Part shown: positions 53,024 through 62,988 of the stretch, in pieces | Numbering within the stretch: position 1 is the first letter of the stretch | How the letters are laid out: each line of letters begins with the position of its first letter | Assembly: GCF_009828095.1 (NCBI RefSeq) | Contig: NZ_WTYP01000002.1 | Coordinates: 811,001-875,000, forward strand | DNA: 64,000 bases | Source: Pontixanthobacter luteolus | GTDB taxonomy: Bacteria; Pseudomonadota; Alphaproteobacteria; Sphingomonadales; Sphingomonadaceae | Direction of reading: 5' to 3' | Notes under the pieces: generated by a model | Database searches by the model: none | What the model saw: only the letters and a program-made list of their open reading frames with translations | What the model was told of the DNA's origin: nothing | Translations under genes and position numbers: made by a program

Positions 53024-55411
53024 CTAAACGATCTCCACGTCGGTTTTTTGCAAATTGGCGGAACTGCCGCCGGCAGAGAGGATCACCGGCCCCGGCTCGT
53101 TCACTTCCCGCATTTGGCGATTCCAGATTGTCAGCTGTTCCGGCGGGATGGCGAAGCTGACCGTCCGCGTCTCGCCGGGTTGCAGGGTGACTCGCTCGAA
53201 GCCTTTCAGCTCCAGGACGGGCCGCGTCACCGAAACATCGGTGCGCGTGATGTAAAGCTGGACGACCTCGTCGCCCGCGCGCGTGCCGGTATTGCGTACG
53301 TCTACTTCTGCGAGGATGGTTTCGTTCACGCCGTAACGGCGCTGTGCGGGTCGCGGTGCCGATATGTCGAATGTGGTGTAGGACAGCCCGTGCCCGAACG
53401 GGAAAAGCGGTCCCTTGTCATCGAACAGATAGCCGCGCCGCGCGCTTGGCTTGTGATTGTAGAAATAGGGGATCTGCCCCTCGTTCCGCACCACCGTCAC
53501 CGGCAGTTTGGCACCCGGATTGATGTCGCCCAGCAACGCCTCGGCAACGGCGATGCCGCCTTCCTGACCCGGATACCAGCATTCGAGGATGGCATCGGCC
53601 TTGTCCACGACGTTGGGCCAGCTTGGCGGGCGGCCGTTATAGGCGGCAACGATCAGGGGTTTGCCCAGCGCGGCCAGGGCATCGACCAGTTCGTTCTGCT
53701 CACCAACCAGATCGATATCGGTCCGATCACCCAGGTGGTTCGTGGCGAAGCCTTCGCGGCTGGTTTGCTCGGTATCGCCGATCGCCAGGATGATCGTATC
53801 GGCGGTTTGCGCGATTTCGACAGCTTCCTCGATCAATTGCAGGTTCTTCGCCCGGTCGGCCAGATAGATCAGGTCCTGGGAGCGGTCTTCGCTAGTGGTG
53901 ATGAAGACGCCCTGAGCGGTGACGAAGTCGGCATCCGGTGCGACCTGCCGCAAGCCCTCGATCAGGCTGATCGCCTGCTTCGGCACGCTGGAATACCCGC
54001 CGAGGCGCGCGATGGCGTGGTTGGGTCCGATTACTACCACGCGGCCCATGCTAGACCGGTCGAGCGGCAAGGTAGCGTCCCGGTTCGTCAACAGGCAGAC
54101 GCCCTTGCGCGCAGCCTCCAACGCTAGAGTGCGCGCTTCTGCATTGCCGGTAATCCGGGCAGTCAGAGCGTTGTCGCCGAACGGGTTTTCGAACAGTCCA
54201 GCGCGGAACTTCAGTGCGAGCATGCGGGCGCACGCGGTATCGACCAGCGCTTCGGGAATTCGGCCCGCGCGTACTGCCTGCGTCACGGTTGCGTAGGCCA
54301 TGCCTTCCGGCAATTCGCTGTCGACACCGGCCTGCAGCGATTGCAGCGCGGCGTCCTCCAGATCGTTTGCCACCTTGTGCAATGTCGCCAGCTCGTGGAC
54401 CCCGCCATAATCGCTGACGATAACGCCGTCGAAGCCCCACTCGCCGCGCAAAATACTGCCCAGCAGCCAAGTGCTGGCATGGCTGGGCATACCGTCGATC
54501 TCGTTATAGCTGGGCATGACCGCGCCGACCGACGTGCGCTGCACGATTTCGCGGAACGGCGGGAAGAAATTCTCGCGCAGCTCGCGCTCCGACAATTGGG
54601 CGGGTGAGATGTTGTTGCCGGCCTCGGGCTGGCCGTGGCCGGTCATGTGTTTCAGCGTGGCAAAGACCTTGCCCTCGCGTAGCGTCTCGAACTTGCCGGG
54701 GCCTTGCAGTCCCTCGACGGCGGCTACGCCCATTTCTCCGACCAGATAGGGATCCTCCCCCCAGGTCTCCTCGATCCGGCCCCAGCGGGGATCGCGGACG
54801 ATGTCGACCACTGGGCTGAGAACCAGCGGGACGCCGCGCGCCCGCACCTCGCGCGCTGTCAGCGACTGGACGCGGCGCATCAGGTCTAGATCGAAGCTGC
54901 CTGCCAATGCGATGGCCTGCGGGAACATGGTCGCCTCTGTCGCCATATAGCCGTGCAGGGATTCTTCGTGAAGCAGCACCGGGATACCCAGACGTGTGTC
55001 TTCCAGCGCCCAGCGTTGCAGCGCATTGATGAAATCGACTGTTTGTTCCGGCGTTCGCCAGCGGGCTGCCGTGCCGCCAGCTGCGCCGGAGATACCCGGC
55101 ACGCCGCGCTTATCGCTGGGGCGGGTGACATGGCCGATGCCGTCGGGAAAGGCCGCGCTGGCCTTGGCCGGATTGAACGCCAGATCATCGATCATGTCGC
55201 CTTTTGCCGCCCAGGCAGTGCGGATTTGCGCGACTTTCTCCTCCAGCGTCATGCGGGCCATAAGATCGGCAACCCGCGCCGCGATCGGAGCGGAGGCGTT
55301 TTTATACAGCACGCCGCCTTGCGCGAAAGCTGCCGGAGCCTGCGCCACCGCGAGCGCCGACAGGCTGCCGCTTGCCAGCAGCTTGAGCGCGTCGCGGCGG
55401 TGGAGCGTCAC
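53024..55411 (-). CDS. GH3 beta-xylosidase/glucosidase, exported (second copy)
   Basis: 795 residues. A twin-arginine-like start (MTLHRRDALKLLASGSLSAL) ends with AFAQ. The GH3 N-domain carries GHGQPEAGNN and the nucleophile FDGVIVSDYGG (Asp of SDY). The C-domain follows and the fibronectin-like domain closes it (GETRTVSFAIPPEQL). It resembles the gene just upstream over the whole length, so the two arose by duplication. The start shares four bases with that gene. It would release xylose or glucose from short oligomers in the periplasm. Confidence 0.9.
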   Translation of the reverse strand: MTLHRRDALKLLASGSLSALAVAQAPAAFAQGGVLYKNASAPIAARVADLMARMTLEEKVAQIRTAWAAKGDMIDDLAFNPAKASAAFPDGIGHVTRPSDKRGVPGISGAAGGTAARWRTPEQTVDFINALQRWALEDTRLGIPVLLHEESLHGYMATEATMFPQAIALAGSFDLDLMRRVQSLTAREVRARGVPLVLSPVVDIVRDPRWGRIEETWGEDPYLVGEMGVAAVEGLQGPGKFETLREGKVFATLKHMTGHGQPEAGNNISPAQLSERELRENFFPPFREIVQRTSVGAVMPSYNEIDGMPSHASTWLLGSILRGEWGFDGVIVSDYGGVHELATLHKVANDLEDAALQSLQAGVDSELPEGMAYATVTQAVRAGRIPEALVDTACARMLALKFRAGLFENPFGDNALTARITGNAEARTLALEAARKGVCLLTNRDATLPLDRSSMGRVVVIGPNHAIARLGGYSSVPKQAISLIEGLRQVAPDADFVTAQGVFITTSEDRSQDLIYLADRAKNLQLIEEAVEIAQTADTIILAIGDTEQTSREGFATNHLGDRTDIDLVGEQNELVDALAALGKPLIVAAYNGRPPSWPNVVDKADAILECWYPGQEGGIAVAEALLGDINPGAKLPVTVVRNEGQIPYFYNHKPSARRGYLFDDKGPLFPFGHGLSYTTFDISAPRPAQRRYGVNETILAEVDVRNTGTRAGDEVVQLYITRTDVSVTRPVLELKGFERVTLQPGETRTVSFAIPPEQLTIWNRQMREVNEPGPVILSAGGSSANLQKTDVEIV

Positions 55412-57819
55412 GGGGTCACCGTAAGCTTGGCTTCCTGCAGGTCCTCCGAATTGGGGCCGACCATGATCGTGAAGTCACCCGGTTCGATGACCCTTTCCAT
55501 GTCGCGGTTCCACATCATGAAGGAGCGCGGCTCGATTGCGATATCGACTTGCCGAGATTCGCCCGGTTGCAGGGTCACGCGCTGGAAACCAGCCAGTTCT
55601 TTGACCGGCCGCGTGACCGAGCTGATATCGTCGCGCAAATACACCTGCACCACTTCGTCACCGGCCATGCCGCCTGTATTGGTGACGGGAACGCGGACAG
55701 TCACGCCCGAGCCTGCGCTGATGCTGGAGGAGGACAGGGTAGGCGCCCCGATATCGAAGCTGGTGTAAGACAGGCCGTGTCCGAACGGAAAGAGCGGCGT
55801 GACCTCGGTAAAGAGATATCCGCGCCGCGCGCTCGGTTTGTAATTGTAGAAATTGGGCAACTGACCGACATTGCGCGCCGTCGTGACCGGCATTTTCCCG
55901 CCGGGGTTAACGCGTCCGAACAGCGCATCGGCAATCGCGGTTCCCTGCTGCTCGCCGGCATACCAGGTTTCCAGAATCGCATCGGCCTGCTCTGCCACTG
56001 CCGGATAGCTCGGCGGGCGGCCATTCACGAGAACCACGACGACGGGTTTGCCCAAGGCCTTCATCGCGGCAAACAGTTCGTTCTGCTCGCCAACCAGGTC
56101 GAGACTGGTCCGGTCGCCCAGATGGCCCGGAGCCCAGCCCTCACGGCTGGTCTTTTCCGTGTCGCCGATGAAAAGAACGATCGTGTCGGCATCCCGTGCC
56201 ACTTCCACCGCTTCGGCAATGCGGCGACGATTTTCGGCCGGATCGCCCAATTCTACCGTGTCGTCCCACCAGTCATCGTCGCCCTTGGTGATTTCCACAC
56301 CAAGCGAGGTCACGATATTGGCGCGGTCCCCGACCAGAGCGCGAATGCCCTCCAGGGGTGTCACACTGGCCCGCGGCTCGCCGTAATATCCGCCCAGCCG
56401 CGCAACGTCGGCGTTCGGACCGATCACCGCGATGGTGGGTTTCTCCGCACCAGCATCGGGAAAGGCGAGCGGGAGGACGCCGTCATTCTTGAGCAGGACG
56501 AGCGATTTGGCCGCGGCTTTGCGGGCCAGCGCCACGCCTTCCGGGCCGTTCGAGGTCTTGGCGAGAGCGAGGTCTGGCCACGGATTGTCGAACAGGCCCG
56601 CATTGAATTTCATCGTCAGGAAACGGCGTGTGGCGGTGTCGATGGCATCCATCGAGACACGGCCAGCCTTTGCGCTTTCCACGAGGTTCACGAAGCCGGC
56701 GCCCTCGGGCAGATCGACATCCACTCCCGAATTCAGAGCCAGTTCTGCCGCCGCCGTGTAGTCGGGCACGATCCGGTGCAACCGGGCCAGATCTTCGATG
56801 GCATAGTAATCCGATACCACCGCGCCCCGGAAACCCCACTCGCCGCGCAGCACGTCGTTTAGCAGCCAGCTGTTGGAATGGGACGGGATGCCGTCGATCT
56901 CGTTGTAGCTGGCCATCACCGCGTCGATGGCGGTGCGGGTCACGACCTGCTCGAAGGGCGGGAAGAACATTTCGCGCAAGGTGCGCTCGCTGATCTGGGC
57001 GGGGCCGACATTAGTGCCGCTTTCCGGTTGTCCGTGGCCCGTCATATGCTTCAGCGTGGCCATCACTTGGCCGTCTTTCAGGGTGCGCTCGGTGCCTTTG
57101 CCGGTCAGACCTTCGACCGATGCCACGCCCATTTCACCAACCAGATATGGGTCTTCGCCGAAAGTTTCCTCGATCCGGCCCCAGCGCGCATCACGCGCGA
57201 CATCCACGACTGGGGAGAGAACCAGATGGACGCCGCGCGCACGCACCTCACCGGCAATCAGGTCGTTGATCTCGCGGACGAGATCGGGGTCCCAAGTGCT
57301 GGCAAGGCCGATGGATTGAGGGAAGGCGGTTGCATCCTTCGCCGCGAAACCGTGAAGCGATTCTTCGTGAAACAAAACGGGAATGCCGAGACGCGTTTCC
57401 TCCATCGCCCATTTCTGGGCATCGAGCACATACTGGATACTGTCTTCGATGCTGCGGCGCGGCACTTCGCGCGGGCTTGAGGGGCCGATCCTGTCGGAGG
57501 GGCGGGCGATTTGGCCGATCCCGTCGGGATATTTGGCTGCGGCCTTGGCCGGATCGAATACGTCGTCTTCGCCCTGAATGTCGCTTTTGCTGTCCCAGAC
57601 GGTGATGATCTGCGCGACTTTCTCTTGCAGCGTCATGCGCGCAAGAAGGTCGTCCACGCGCTGCTCTACCGGCAGGTTCGCGTTCCAGTAGGGGGCATCC
57701 TGCATCGCTCGCTCTACCGCGATTTCCTGTGCCAACGCGGGCGCGATAGCCGTGACCTGAAGTGCCGCCAGGCACACCCCGAACGCGAGTGCGCTCCGCT
57801 TAACACGACCCATAGCCAA
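55408..57819 (-). CDS. GH3 beta-xylosidase/glucosidase, exported (first copy)
   Basis: 803 residues. A Sec-type signal peptide (LAFGVCLAALQVTAIAPALAQ) is followed by the GH3 N-domain with GHGQPESGTN and nucleophile FRGAVVSDYYA. The C-domain contains VLFIGDTEKTSREGWAPGHL and the fibronectin-like domain ends the protein. It is the first gene of the GH3-GH3-GH10 operon. Its promoter lies in the 54-bp gap shared with the GH67 gene, where operator 3 is found. Confidence 0.92.
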   Translation of the reverse strand: MAMGRVKRSALAFGVCLAALQVTAIAPALAQEIAVERAMQDAPYWNANLPVEQRVDDLLARMTLQEKVAQIITVWDSKSDIQGEDDVFDPAKAAAKYPDGIGQIARPSDRIGPSSPREVPRRSIEDSIQYVLDAQKWAMEETRLGIPVLFHEESLHGFAAKDATAFPQSIGLASTWDPDLVREINDLIAGEVRARGVHLVLSPVVDVARDARWGRIEETFGEDPYLVGEMGVASVEGLTGKGTERTLKDGQVMATLKHMTGHGQPESGTNVGPAQISERTLREMFFPPFEQVVTRTAIDAVMASYNEIDGIPSHSNSWLLNDVLRGEWGFRGAVVSDYYAIEDLARLHRIVPDYTAAAELALNSGVDVDLPEGAGFVNLVESAKAGRVSMDAIDTATRRFLTMKFNAGLFDNPWPDLALAKTSNGPEGVALARKAAAKSLVLLKNDGVLPLAFPDAGAEKPTIAVIGPNADVARLGGYYGEPRASVTPLEGIRALVGDRANIVTSLGVEITKGDDDWWDDTVELGDPAENRRRIAEAVEVARDADTIVLFIGDTEKTSREGWAPGHLGDRTSLDLVGEQNELFAAMKALGKPVVVVLVNGRPPSYPAVAEQADAILETWYAGEQQGTAIADALFGRVNPGGKMPVTTARNVGQLPNFYNYKPSARRGYLFTEVTPLFPFGHGLSYTSFDIGAPTLSSSSISAGSGVTVRVPVTNTGGMAGDEVVQVYLRDDISSVTRPVKELAGFQRVTLQPGESRQVDIAIEPRSFMMWNRDMERVIEPGDFTIMVGPNSEDLQEAKLTVTP

Positions 57820-57860
57820 AATCCTCTCCCCTGCGCGCGGCTTGACTGCCCCGCCTTTTG

Positions 57861-57874
57861 TGGTAGCGCTACCA
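57861..57874. promoter_or_regulatory. LacI-type operator 3 (TGGTAGCGCTACCA), GH3/GH67 divergent region
   Basis: A perfect 14-bp palindrome at 57861-57874, touching the A of the GH67 start codon and 42 bases from the GH3 start. A repressor bound here would cover both divergent promoters. The only difference from the other two sites is C instead of A at one position, which makes this the most symmetrical copy. Confidence 0.9.
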
Positions 57875-59997
57875 TGATGAGAGGAAGAGGGCTTGTCAAC
57901 CAGCTTGCGACATTGGTCGTAACGATCCTGACCTGCGTCTGGATGACTGTCCCAGCGTATGCCGAGGATGGCTATGACCTGTGGCTGCGCTACACCCTGC
58001 TATCGGGGGAAGAGGCCAACGCTGCACGCCCGTTTGTCGGTGGTTCGGTTCAGTTGCTGGCTGATCGCTCGGAGACGATTAACAGGGCTATTTCCGAGCT
58101 TGGGGAGGCTGGCGCGGCTATGACCGGGCTCAAGATTTCGCCGCATCCGCAACTCGTTCTGGCCCGAGCTGACCGCGTGGAATCGGGCAGTTATCTCGCC
58201 GAAATCCGACTGGTCGGAGCGCCCGAAGGTGCCTTTTCGATCCGGACAGCTCGCAATGGCAGGATCGCGATCACGGCCAATGACGATATCGGCTTGCTTT
58301 ACGGTACATTCGCTCTGCTGCGCCACGTGCAAGCCACAGGCTCGAACGAGGGCGTCGAGCGATTTTCGGCCCCCGCCATGCCGCTGCGGATGCTCAATCA
58401 CTGGGATAATCCCGATGGGCATGTCGAGCGCGGCTATGCCGGGCGCTCGATCTTCGACTGGTGGCACCTGCCCGAAAAGCTCGACCAGCGAATGATCGAT
58501 TACGCCCGCGCCAATGCGTCCATCGGCATCAATGGGGCCGTCGTGAATAACGTCAATGCGCGTTCGTTCATGCTGGAGCCGCGCTATATCGCGAAGCTCA
58601 AGCGGCTGGCCGATGCGTGGCGGCCTTACGGGATCAGGGTGTATCTCTCCGCGCGTTTCAGCGCCCCTCGGGACATTGGCGGGCTGGATACTGCAGACCC
58701 GCTCGATCCCGCCGTGCGCGCCTGGTGGCAGGCGAAGGCGGACGAGATTTACGCCGCTATCCCTGATTTTGGCGGCTTTCTGGTCAAAGCCAACAGCGAG
58801 GGTCAGCCCGGCCCGCAGGATTACGGGCGAACCCATGCCGATGGCGCCAATATGCTTGCAGAGGCTCTTGGCCCGCGCGGGACCGTGATCTGGCGGGCCT
58901 TTGTCTATTCGGCTGAAGACGAGACCGACCGGGCCAAGCAGGCCTATGCTGAATTCGTGCCGCTCGACGGGCAGTTTGCCGACAATGTGATCGTGCAGGT
59001 CAAGAACGGTCCGATTGATTTCCAGCCGCGCGAACCCTTCCACCCTATTTTCGGCGCGATGCCGAACACGCGCCTGATGCTCGAAGCGCAGATTACCAAG
59101 GAGTATCTGGGTTTCGCCAGCCATCTCGCCTTCCTCGCACCCATGTGGAAGGAAGTGCTGGACGCAGAAACGGGCCGGATGGGCAGTGTGGCGCAGGTAG
59201 TGGCACCTGCCGGATTGGCAGGGGTGGCAAACACCGGATCGGACAGGAACTGGACGGGTTCGCATTTTGACCAGGCAAACTGGTATGCCTTTGGCCGTCT
59301 TGCGTGGAATCCGTCGCTGGATAGCGAGACGATCGCCCGGGAATGGGCGGCACAGACATTCACGCGTCACCCGGCCAGTATCGACCGGATCGCCAATATC
59401 ATGCTTGGCAGCCGCGAAACCGTGGCGCGGTACATGACGCCGATGGGTCTCGCACACCTGATGGATACCGGCCACCATTACGGGCCTGCCCCATGGGTTT
59501 GCGATCTGCCACGGCCTGAATGGAACCCATGCTATTATCACCGGGCAGACGAGCAGGGCATTGGCTTCGACAGGACAGTGTCAGGCTCCGACGCGCTTTC
59601 CCAGTACCATCCGTCCGTAGCCAGTCAATGGGCCGATCCAGCGCAAATCGATCCCCGCTTCCTGCTCTGGTTCCACCGCGTGGACTGGAACGAGCGCCTG
59701 CCATCCGGACGTACGCTGTGGGAAGAACTGGTCGGGCGGTACGACAGAGGCATCGCGGAGGTTGACGCGATGACCGCCTCTTGGGCGTTGCTGGAGGATG
59801 TCATCGATCCGGGCCGGTTTCGCGACGTGAGCCAGAACCTTGCGATCCAGCAGGCCGAGGCGCGTTGGTGGCGCGGCACCTCTCTTGCCTATTGGCAATC
59901 GCTGAACAACCTACCCCTGCCTGAGGGAGCGCAACCCGTGCCCGACACGCTAGGCGAATATCGCGCACGACGCTTTCCAGAGGCTCCGGGCCAATGA
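57874..59997 (+). CDS. GH67 alpha-glucuronidase
   Basis: 707 residues, the usual length for GH67. The N-terminus is a signal peptide (LATLVVTILTCVWMTVPAYA). Family segments: PLRMLNHWDNPDGHVERGYAG shortened as LRMLNHWDNPDGHVERGY, IFDWWHLP, RFSAPRDIGGLDTADPLDP, GGFLVKANSEGQPGPQDYGR and LEAQITKEYLGFASHLAFL. It removes 4-O-methylglucuronic acid from xylo-oligomers. ATG 57874 and 57877 are both possible starts; neither has a Shine-Dalgarno, because the operator sits there, so leaderless translation or a downstream start is conceivable. The frame extends upstream to 57511 over the antisense of GH3, which I do not accept. Confidence 0.88.
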   Translation: MMRGRGLVNQLATLVVTILTCVWMTVPAYAEDGYDLWLRYTLLSGEEANAARPFVGGSVQLLADRSETINRAISELGEAGAAMTGLKISPHPQLVLARADRVESGSYLAEIRLVGAPEGAFSIRTARNGRIAITANDDIGLLYGTFALLRHVQATGSNEGVERFSAPAMPLRMLNHWDNPDGHVERGYAGRSIFDWWHLPEKLDQRMIDYARANASIGINGAVVNNVNARSFMLEPRYIAKLKRLADAWRPYGIRVYLSARFSAPRDIGGLDTADPLDPAVRAWWQAKADEIYAAIPDFGGFLVKANSEGQPGPQDYGRTHADGANMLAEALGPRGTVIWRAFVYSAEDETDRAKQAYAEFVPLDGQFADNVIVQVKNGPIDFQPREPFHPIFGAMPNTRLMLEAQITKEYLGFASHLAFLAPMWKEVLDAETGRMGSVAQVVAPAGLAGVANTGSDRNWTGSHFDQANWYAFGRLAWNPSLDSETIAREWAAQTFTRHPASIDRIANIMLGSRETVARYMTPMGLAHLMDTGHHYGPAPWVCDLPRPEWNPCYYHRADEQGIGFDRTVSGSDALSQYHPSVASQWADPAQIDPRFLLWFHRVDWNERLPSGRTLWEELVGRYDRGIAEVDAMTASWALLEDVIDPGRFRDVSQNLAIQQAEARWWRGTSLAYWQSLNNLPLPEGAQPVPDTLGEYRARRFPEAPGQ

Positions 59998-60009
59998 TGG
60001 TACTTGCTG

Positions 60010-60030
60010 ATAACGCAACCATGGCGTTAT
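60010..60030. promoter_or_regulatory. Inverted repeat before the lacI-type gene
   Basis: ATAACGC (60010-60016) and GCGTTAT (60024-60030) are perfect arms with a 7-base spacer, 11 bases before ATG 60041. It could be an autoregulatory site or a weak attenuator. It does not match the other three operators. Confidence 0.55.
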
Positions 60031-60040
60031 GGCCGTGATC

Positions 60041-61153
60041 ATGAGTGCACCCGAAGAGACCGTAAAGGCCGAGCGCAAGCGCGCTGCCCGCCGCAAGAAC
60101 GCAGCCCCCACGATTGCCGATGTGGCGCACGAGGCGAAGTGTTCCCCCATGACGGTCAGCCGCGTGATCAATGGCGAAACCAATGTGCGCGACGGTACAC
60201 GCCTGCAAGTCCTCACCGCGATCGAGAAACTGAAATACATACCCAACCGTGCAGCCCGCTCGCTTGCCGGCGGCGCACAGCTCAGGATTGCGCTCCTGTT
60301 CGACAACCCATCGGCGTCCTATCTCAGCGAGTTCCTGATGGGCGCGCTGGAAGAAGCTAGCCGGCGCGACATCCACCTGCTCGTGCAGAGCTGCGAGATT
60401 TCACGGGAGAGCGAGGAGATGATCCGCAATCTGGTCGATGGCGGTATCGAGGGATTCATCCTTCCCCCGCCGCTGTGCGACGATCAGGCTGTGCTGGACC
60501 AGATCAGCGCGTCGGGCGGGATTGCCGTCGCCGTAGGACCGGGCCGTGCCGAAGGGTCGCACGGGGCGGTCCTGATCGATGAATACCAGGCTGCCTTCGA
60601 CATGACGCGGCACATCATCGGCCTTGGTCACGAACGGATCGGCTTTATCGTCGGAAACCCCGAACAAGTGGCTAGCGGGCAGCGTTTGCAAGGGTTCCGT
60701 TCGGCGATGGAGGATGCTCAGCTCGAGATCAGCGACGACCTGATCGCGCAAGGGCAGTTCACGTACCGTTCGGGCATGGTGGCAGCGGAGAAATTGCTTG
60801 GCCTGGAGAACAGGCCGACGGCCATCTTTGCATCGAACGACGATATGGCGGCGGCTGCGGTGGCGATGGCGCACCGGCGGCACCTGGACGTGCCCAACGA
60901 CATCACGGTGTGCGGGTTCGACGATACTGAACTTGCCAGTTCCATCTGGCCGGAATTGACCACCATTCGCCAGCCAATCCGCGAAATGACCGCGCAGGCC
61001 GTGTCCATGATCGCCAAGGTCTACAAGCTGCGCCCGCGAACGAAACGCATGCCGGCAGAGAAAATGACGCTGCCTTACAAGCTGATCCGGCGCAATTCCG
61101 ATGCAGGGCCTAGCCTCATTTCATCTTTCAAGAAACTGGCACCAGAAAAATGA
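60041..61153 (+). CDS. LacI-family transcriptional regulator of the xylan locus
   Basis: 370 residues from ATG 60041; ATG 60029 in the same frame is possible. The helix-turn-helix is APTIADVAHEAKCSPMTVSR with VINGETNVRD, and the hinge helix RAARSLAGG follows. The periplasmic-binding-like sensor domain has IALLFDNPSASYLSEFLMG and ERIGFIVGNPEQVASGQRL. It lies between the GH67 and dehydratase genes in one operon and is the obvious candidate to bind the three AGCGCT-centred operators, with a xylose- or xylo-oligomer-derived inducer. Confidence 0.92.
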   Translation: MSAPEETVKAERKRAARRKNAAPTIADVAHEAKCSPMTVSRVINGETNVRDGTRLQVLTAIEKLKYIPNRAARSLAGGAQLRIALLFDNPSASYLSEFLMGALEEASRRDIHLLVQSCEISRESEEMIRNLVDGGIEGFILPPPLCDDQAVLDQISASGGIAVAVGPGRAEGSHGAVLIDEYQAAFDMTRHIIGLGHERIGFIVGNPEQVASGQRLQGFRSAMEDAQLEISDDLIAQGQFTYRSGMVAAEKLLGLENRPTAIFASNDDMAAAAVAMAHRRHLDVPNDITVCGFDDTELASSIWPELTTIRQPIREMTAQAVSMIAKVYKLRPRTKRMPAEKMTLPYKLIRRNSDAGPSLISSFKKLAPEK

Positions 61154-62934
61154 CGCAAAGCTTTGGCGGGCGCCGGCTCCGTTCCCGCGACTGGTTCGAC
61201 AATCCGGACAGGATGGACATGACTGCGCTCTATCTGGAGCGATTCATGAATTATGGCATCACACCGGAAGAATTGCGCAGCGGCAAGCCGATCATTGGCA
61301 TCGCGCAATCGGGCAGCGACCTGTCGCCCTGCAACCGGATCCACATCGAGCTTGCCAAGCGGACCCGCGACGGCATCCGCGATGCGGGCGGCATTCCCAT
61401 AGAATTCCCGGTCCATCCGATCTTCGAAAACTGCCGGCGGCCGACGGCTGCGCTGGACCGCAACCTGCTCTATCTCGGGCTGGTAGAATTGCTGAACGGC
61501 TATCCGATTGACGGCGTCGTTCTGACCACCGGTTGCGACAAGACTACGCCCAGCCAGATCATGGCCGCCAGCACGGTCGACATTCCGGCCATCGTTCTTT
61601 CCGGCGGCCCGATGCTGGACGGCTGGCACGAAGGCGAACTGGTCGGATCGGGCACGGTCATCTGGCGCAGCAGGCGTAAACTGGCCGCTGGCGAGATAGA
61701 CGAGGAAGAGTTTCTGGAGCGTGCGACCGGCAGCGCGCCGAGCGCGGGCCATTGCAATTCGATGGGCACGGCCAGCACGATGAACGCCGTCGCAGAAGCG
61801 CTCGGCCTGTCGCTGACCGGCTGTGCGGCCATTCCCGCACCGTATCGCGAGCGGGGCCAGATGGCCTTTCGCACGGGGCAACGGATCGTCGAAATGGTGC
61901 GCGACGATGTGAAACCATCCGACATCCTGACGCGCGAAGCCTTTGAAAATGCCGTATCGGTGGTCAGCGTGATCGGCGGTTCCTCCAACGCTCAGCCGCA
62001 TATTCAGGCGATGGCCGCACACGCGGGCGTCGAACTGGAAACGGGCGTTTGGCAGACCCACGGCTATGACCTGCCACTGCTCGTCAATATGCAGCCGGCG
62101 GGCGAGTATCTCGGCGAGCGATTCCACCGTGCAGGCGGGGTTCCGTCGGCGATGTGGGAATTGCTATCGAGCGGCAAGCTACACGGTGATTGCTTGACGT
62201 GCACAGGCAAGACGATGGCTGAAAACCTGGACGGCCGCGAAAGTCGCGACCGGGAAATGATCAGGACCTTCGATGATCCTCTGATGACCAACGCGGGTTT
62301 CATGGTGCTGTCCGGCAATCTGTTCGATTTCGGCATCCTGAAGACGTCAGTCATCAGCGAAGAATTTCGCGCCCGCTACCTTTCGCGTCCGGACGAAGAA
62401 GGCGTGTTCGAGGCGCGTGCGATCGTTTTCGACGGGTCTGACGACTACCATCACCGCATCAATGATCCGTCGCTGCAGATCGACGAGGACTGCATATTGG
62501 TGATCCGCAGCTCCGGCGTGATCGGCTGGCCGGGGAGCGCCGAAGTCGTCAATATGCAGCCGCCAGATGCGCTGATCCGCGAAGGGACGCAGTGGCTGCC
62601 CACGCTCGGCGACGGGCGGCAATCGGGGACGAGCGACAGCCCGTCCATCCTGAATGTCTCGCCCGAAAGCGCAGTGGGCGGGGGCCTGTCTTGGCTGCGC
62701 ACCGGCGACACCATCCGGGTCAATCTGAATGAGGGCACTTGCAACGCAGTGGTCGAGCAGGCCGAAATCGACCGGCGCCAATCCGAGGAGCCTGCGCCAG
62801 AATATCCCGAAAGCAACACCCCCTGGGAAGAGCTGTTCCGCGAGAAGACCGGGCAGTTGGGCGAAGGAGGCGTGATGGATTTCGCGCTCAAATATCGCGG
62901 CACCAGCCGGAAGTTGCCGCGTCACAACCACTGA
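61150..62934 (+). CDS. xylD: IlvD/Edd-family sugar-acid dehydratase (xylonate type)
   Basis: 594 residues. Family marks: GIAQSGSDLSPCNRIHIELA, TTGCDKTTPSQIMAAST (iron-sulfur Cys), SAGHCNSMGTASTMNAVAEA and LHGDCLTCTGKTMAENL. The sugar-acid branch of the family (xylonate, arabonate, gluconate) is indicated by the length and the locus. Dehydration of D-xylonate to 2-keto-3-deoxyxylonate is the second stage of Weimberg catabolism. The aldehyde dehydrogenase at 37847 would complete it; the middle enzyme (2-keto-3-deoxyxylonate dehydratase) is not in the window. The start overlaps the regulator stop by four bases. Confidence 0.88.
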   Translation: MTQSFGGRRLRSRDWFDNPDRMDMTALYLERFMNYGITPEELRSGKPIIGIAQSGSDLSPCNRIHIELAKRTRDGIRDAGGIPIEFPVHPIFENCRRPTAALDRNLLYLGLVELLNGYPIDGVVLTTGCDKTTPSQIMAASTVDIPAIVLSGGPMLDGWHEGELVGSGTVIWRSRRKLAAGEIDEEEFLERATGSAPSAGHCNSMGTASTMNAVAEALGLSLTGCAAIPAPYRERGQMAFRTGQRIVEMVRDDVKPSDILTREAFENAVSVVSVIGGSSNAQPHIQAMAAHAGVELETGVWQTHGYDLPLLVNMQPAGEYLGERFHRAGGVPSAMWELLSSGKLHGDCLTCTGKTMAENLDGRESRDREMIRTFDDPLMTNAGFMVLSGNLFDFGILKTSVISEEFRARYLSRPDEEGVFEARAIVFDGSDDYHHRINDPSLQIDEDCILVIRSSGVIGWPGSAEVVNMQPPDALIREGTQWLPTLGDGRQSGTSDSPSILNVSPESAVGGGLSWLRTGDTIRVNLNEGTCNAVVEQAEIDRRQSEEPAPEYPESNTPWEELFREKTGQLGEGGVMDFALKYRGTSRKLPRHNH

Positions 62935-62988
62935 GCGGATCGCAGCATAGCAAGCAACCGGCGACCGGCGACTGCGGCTTCGTAGCAA

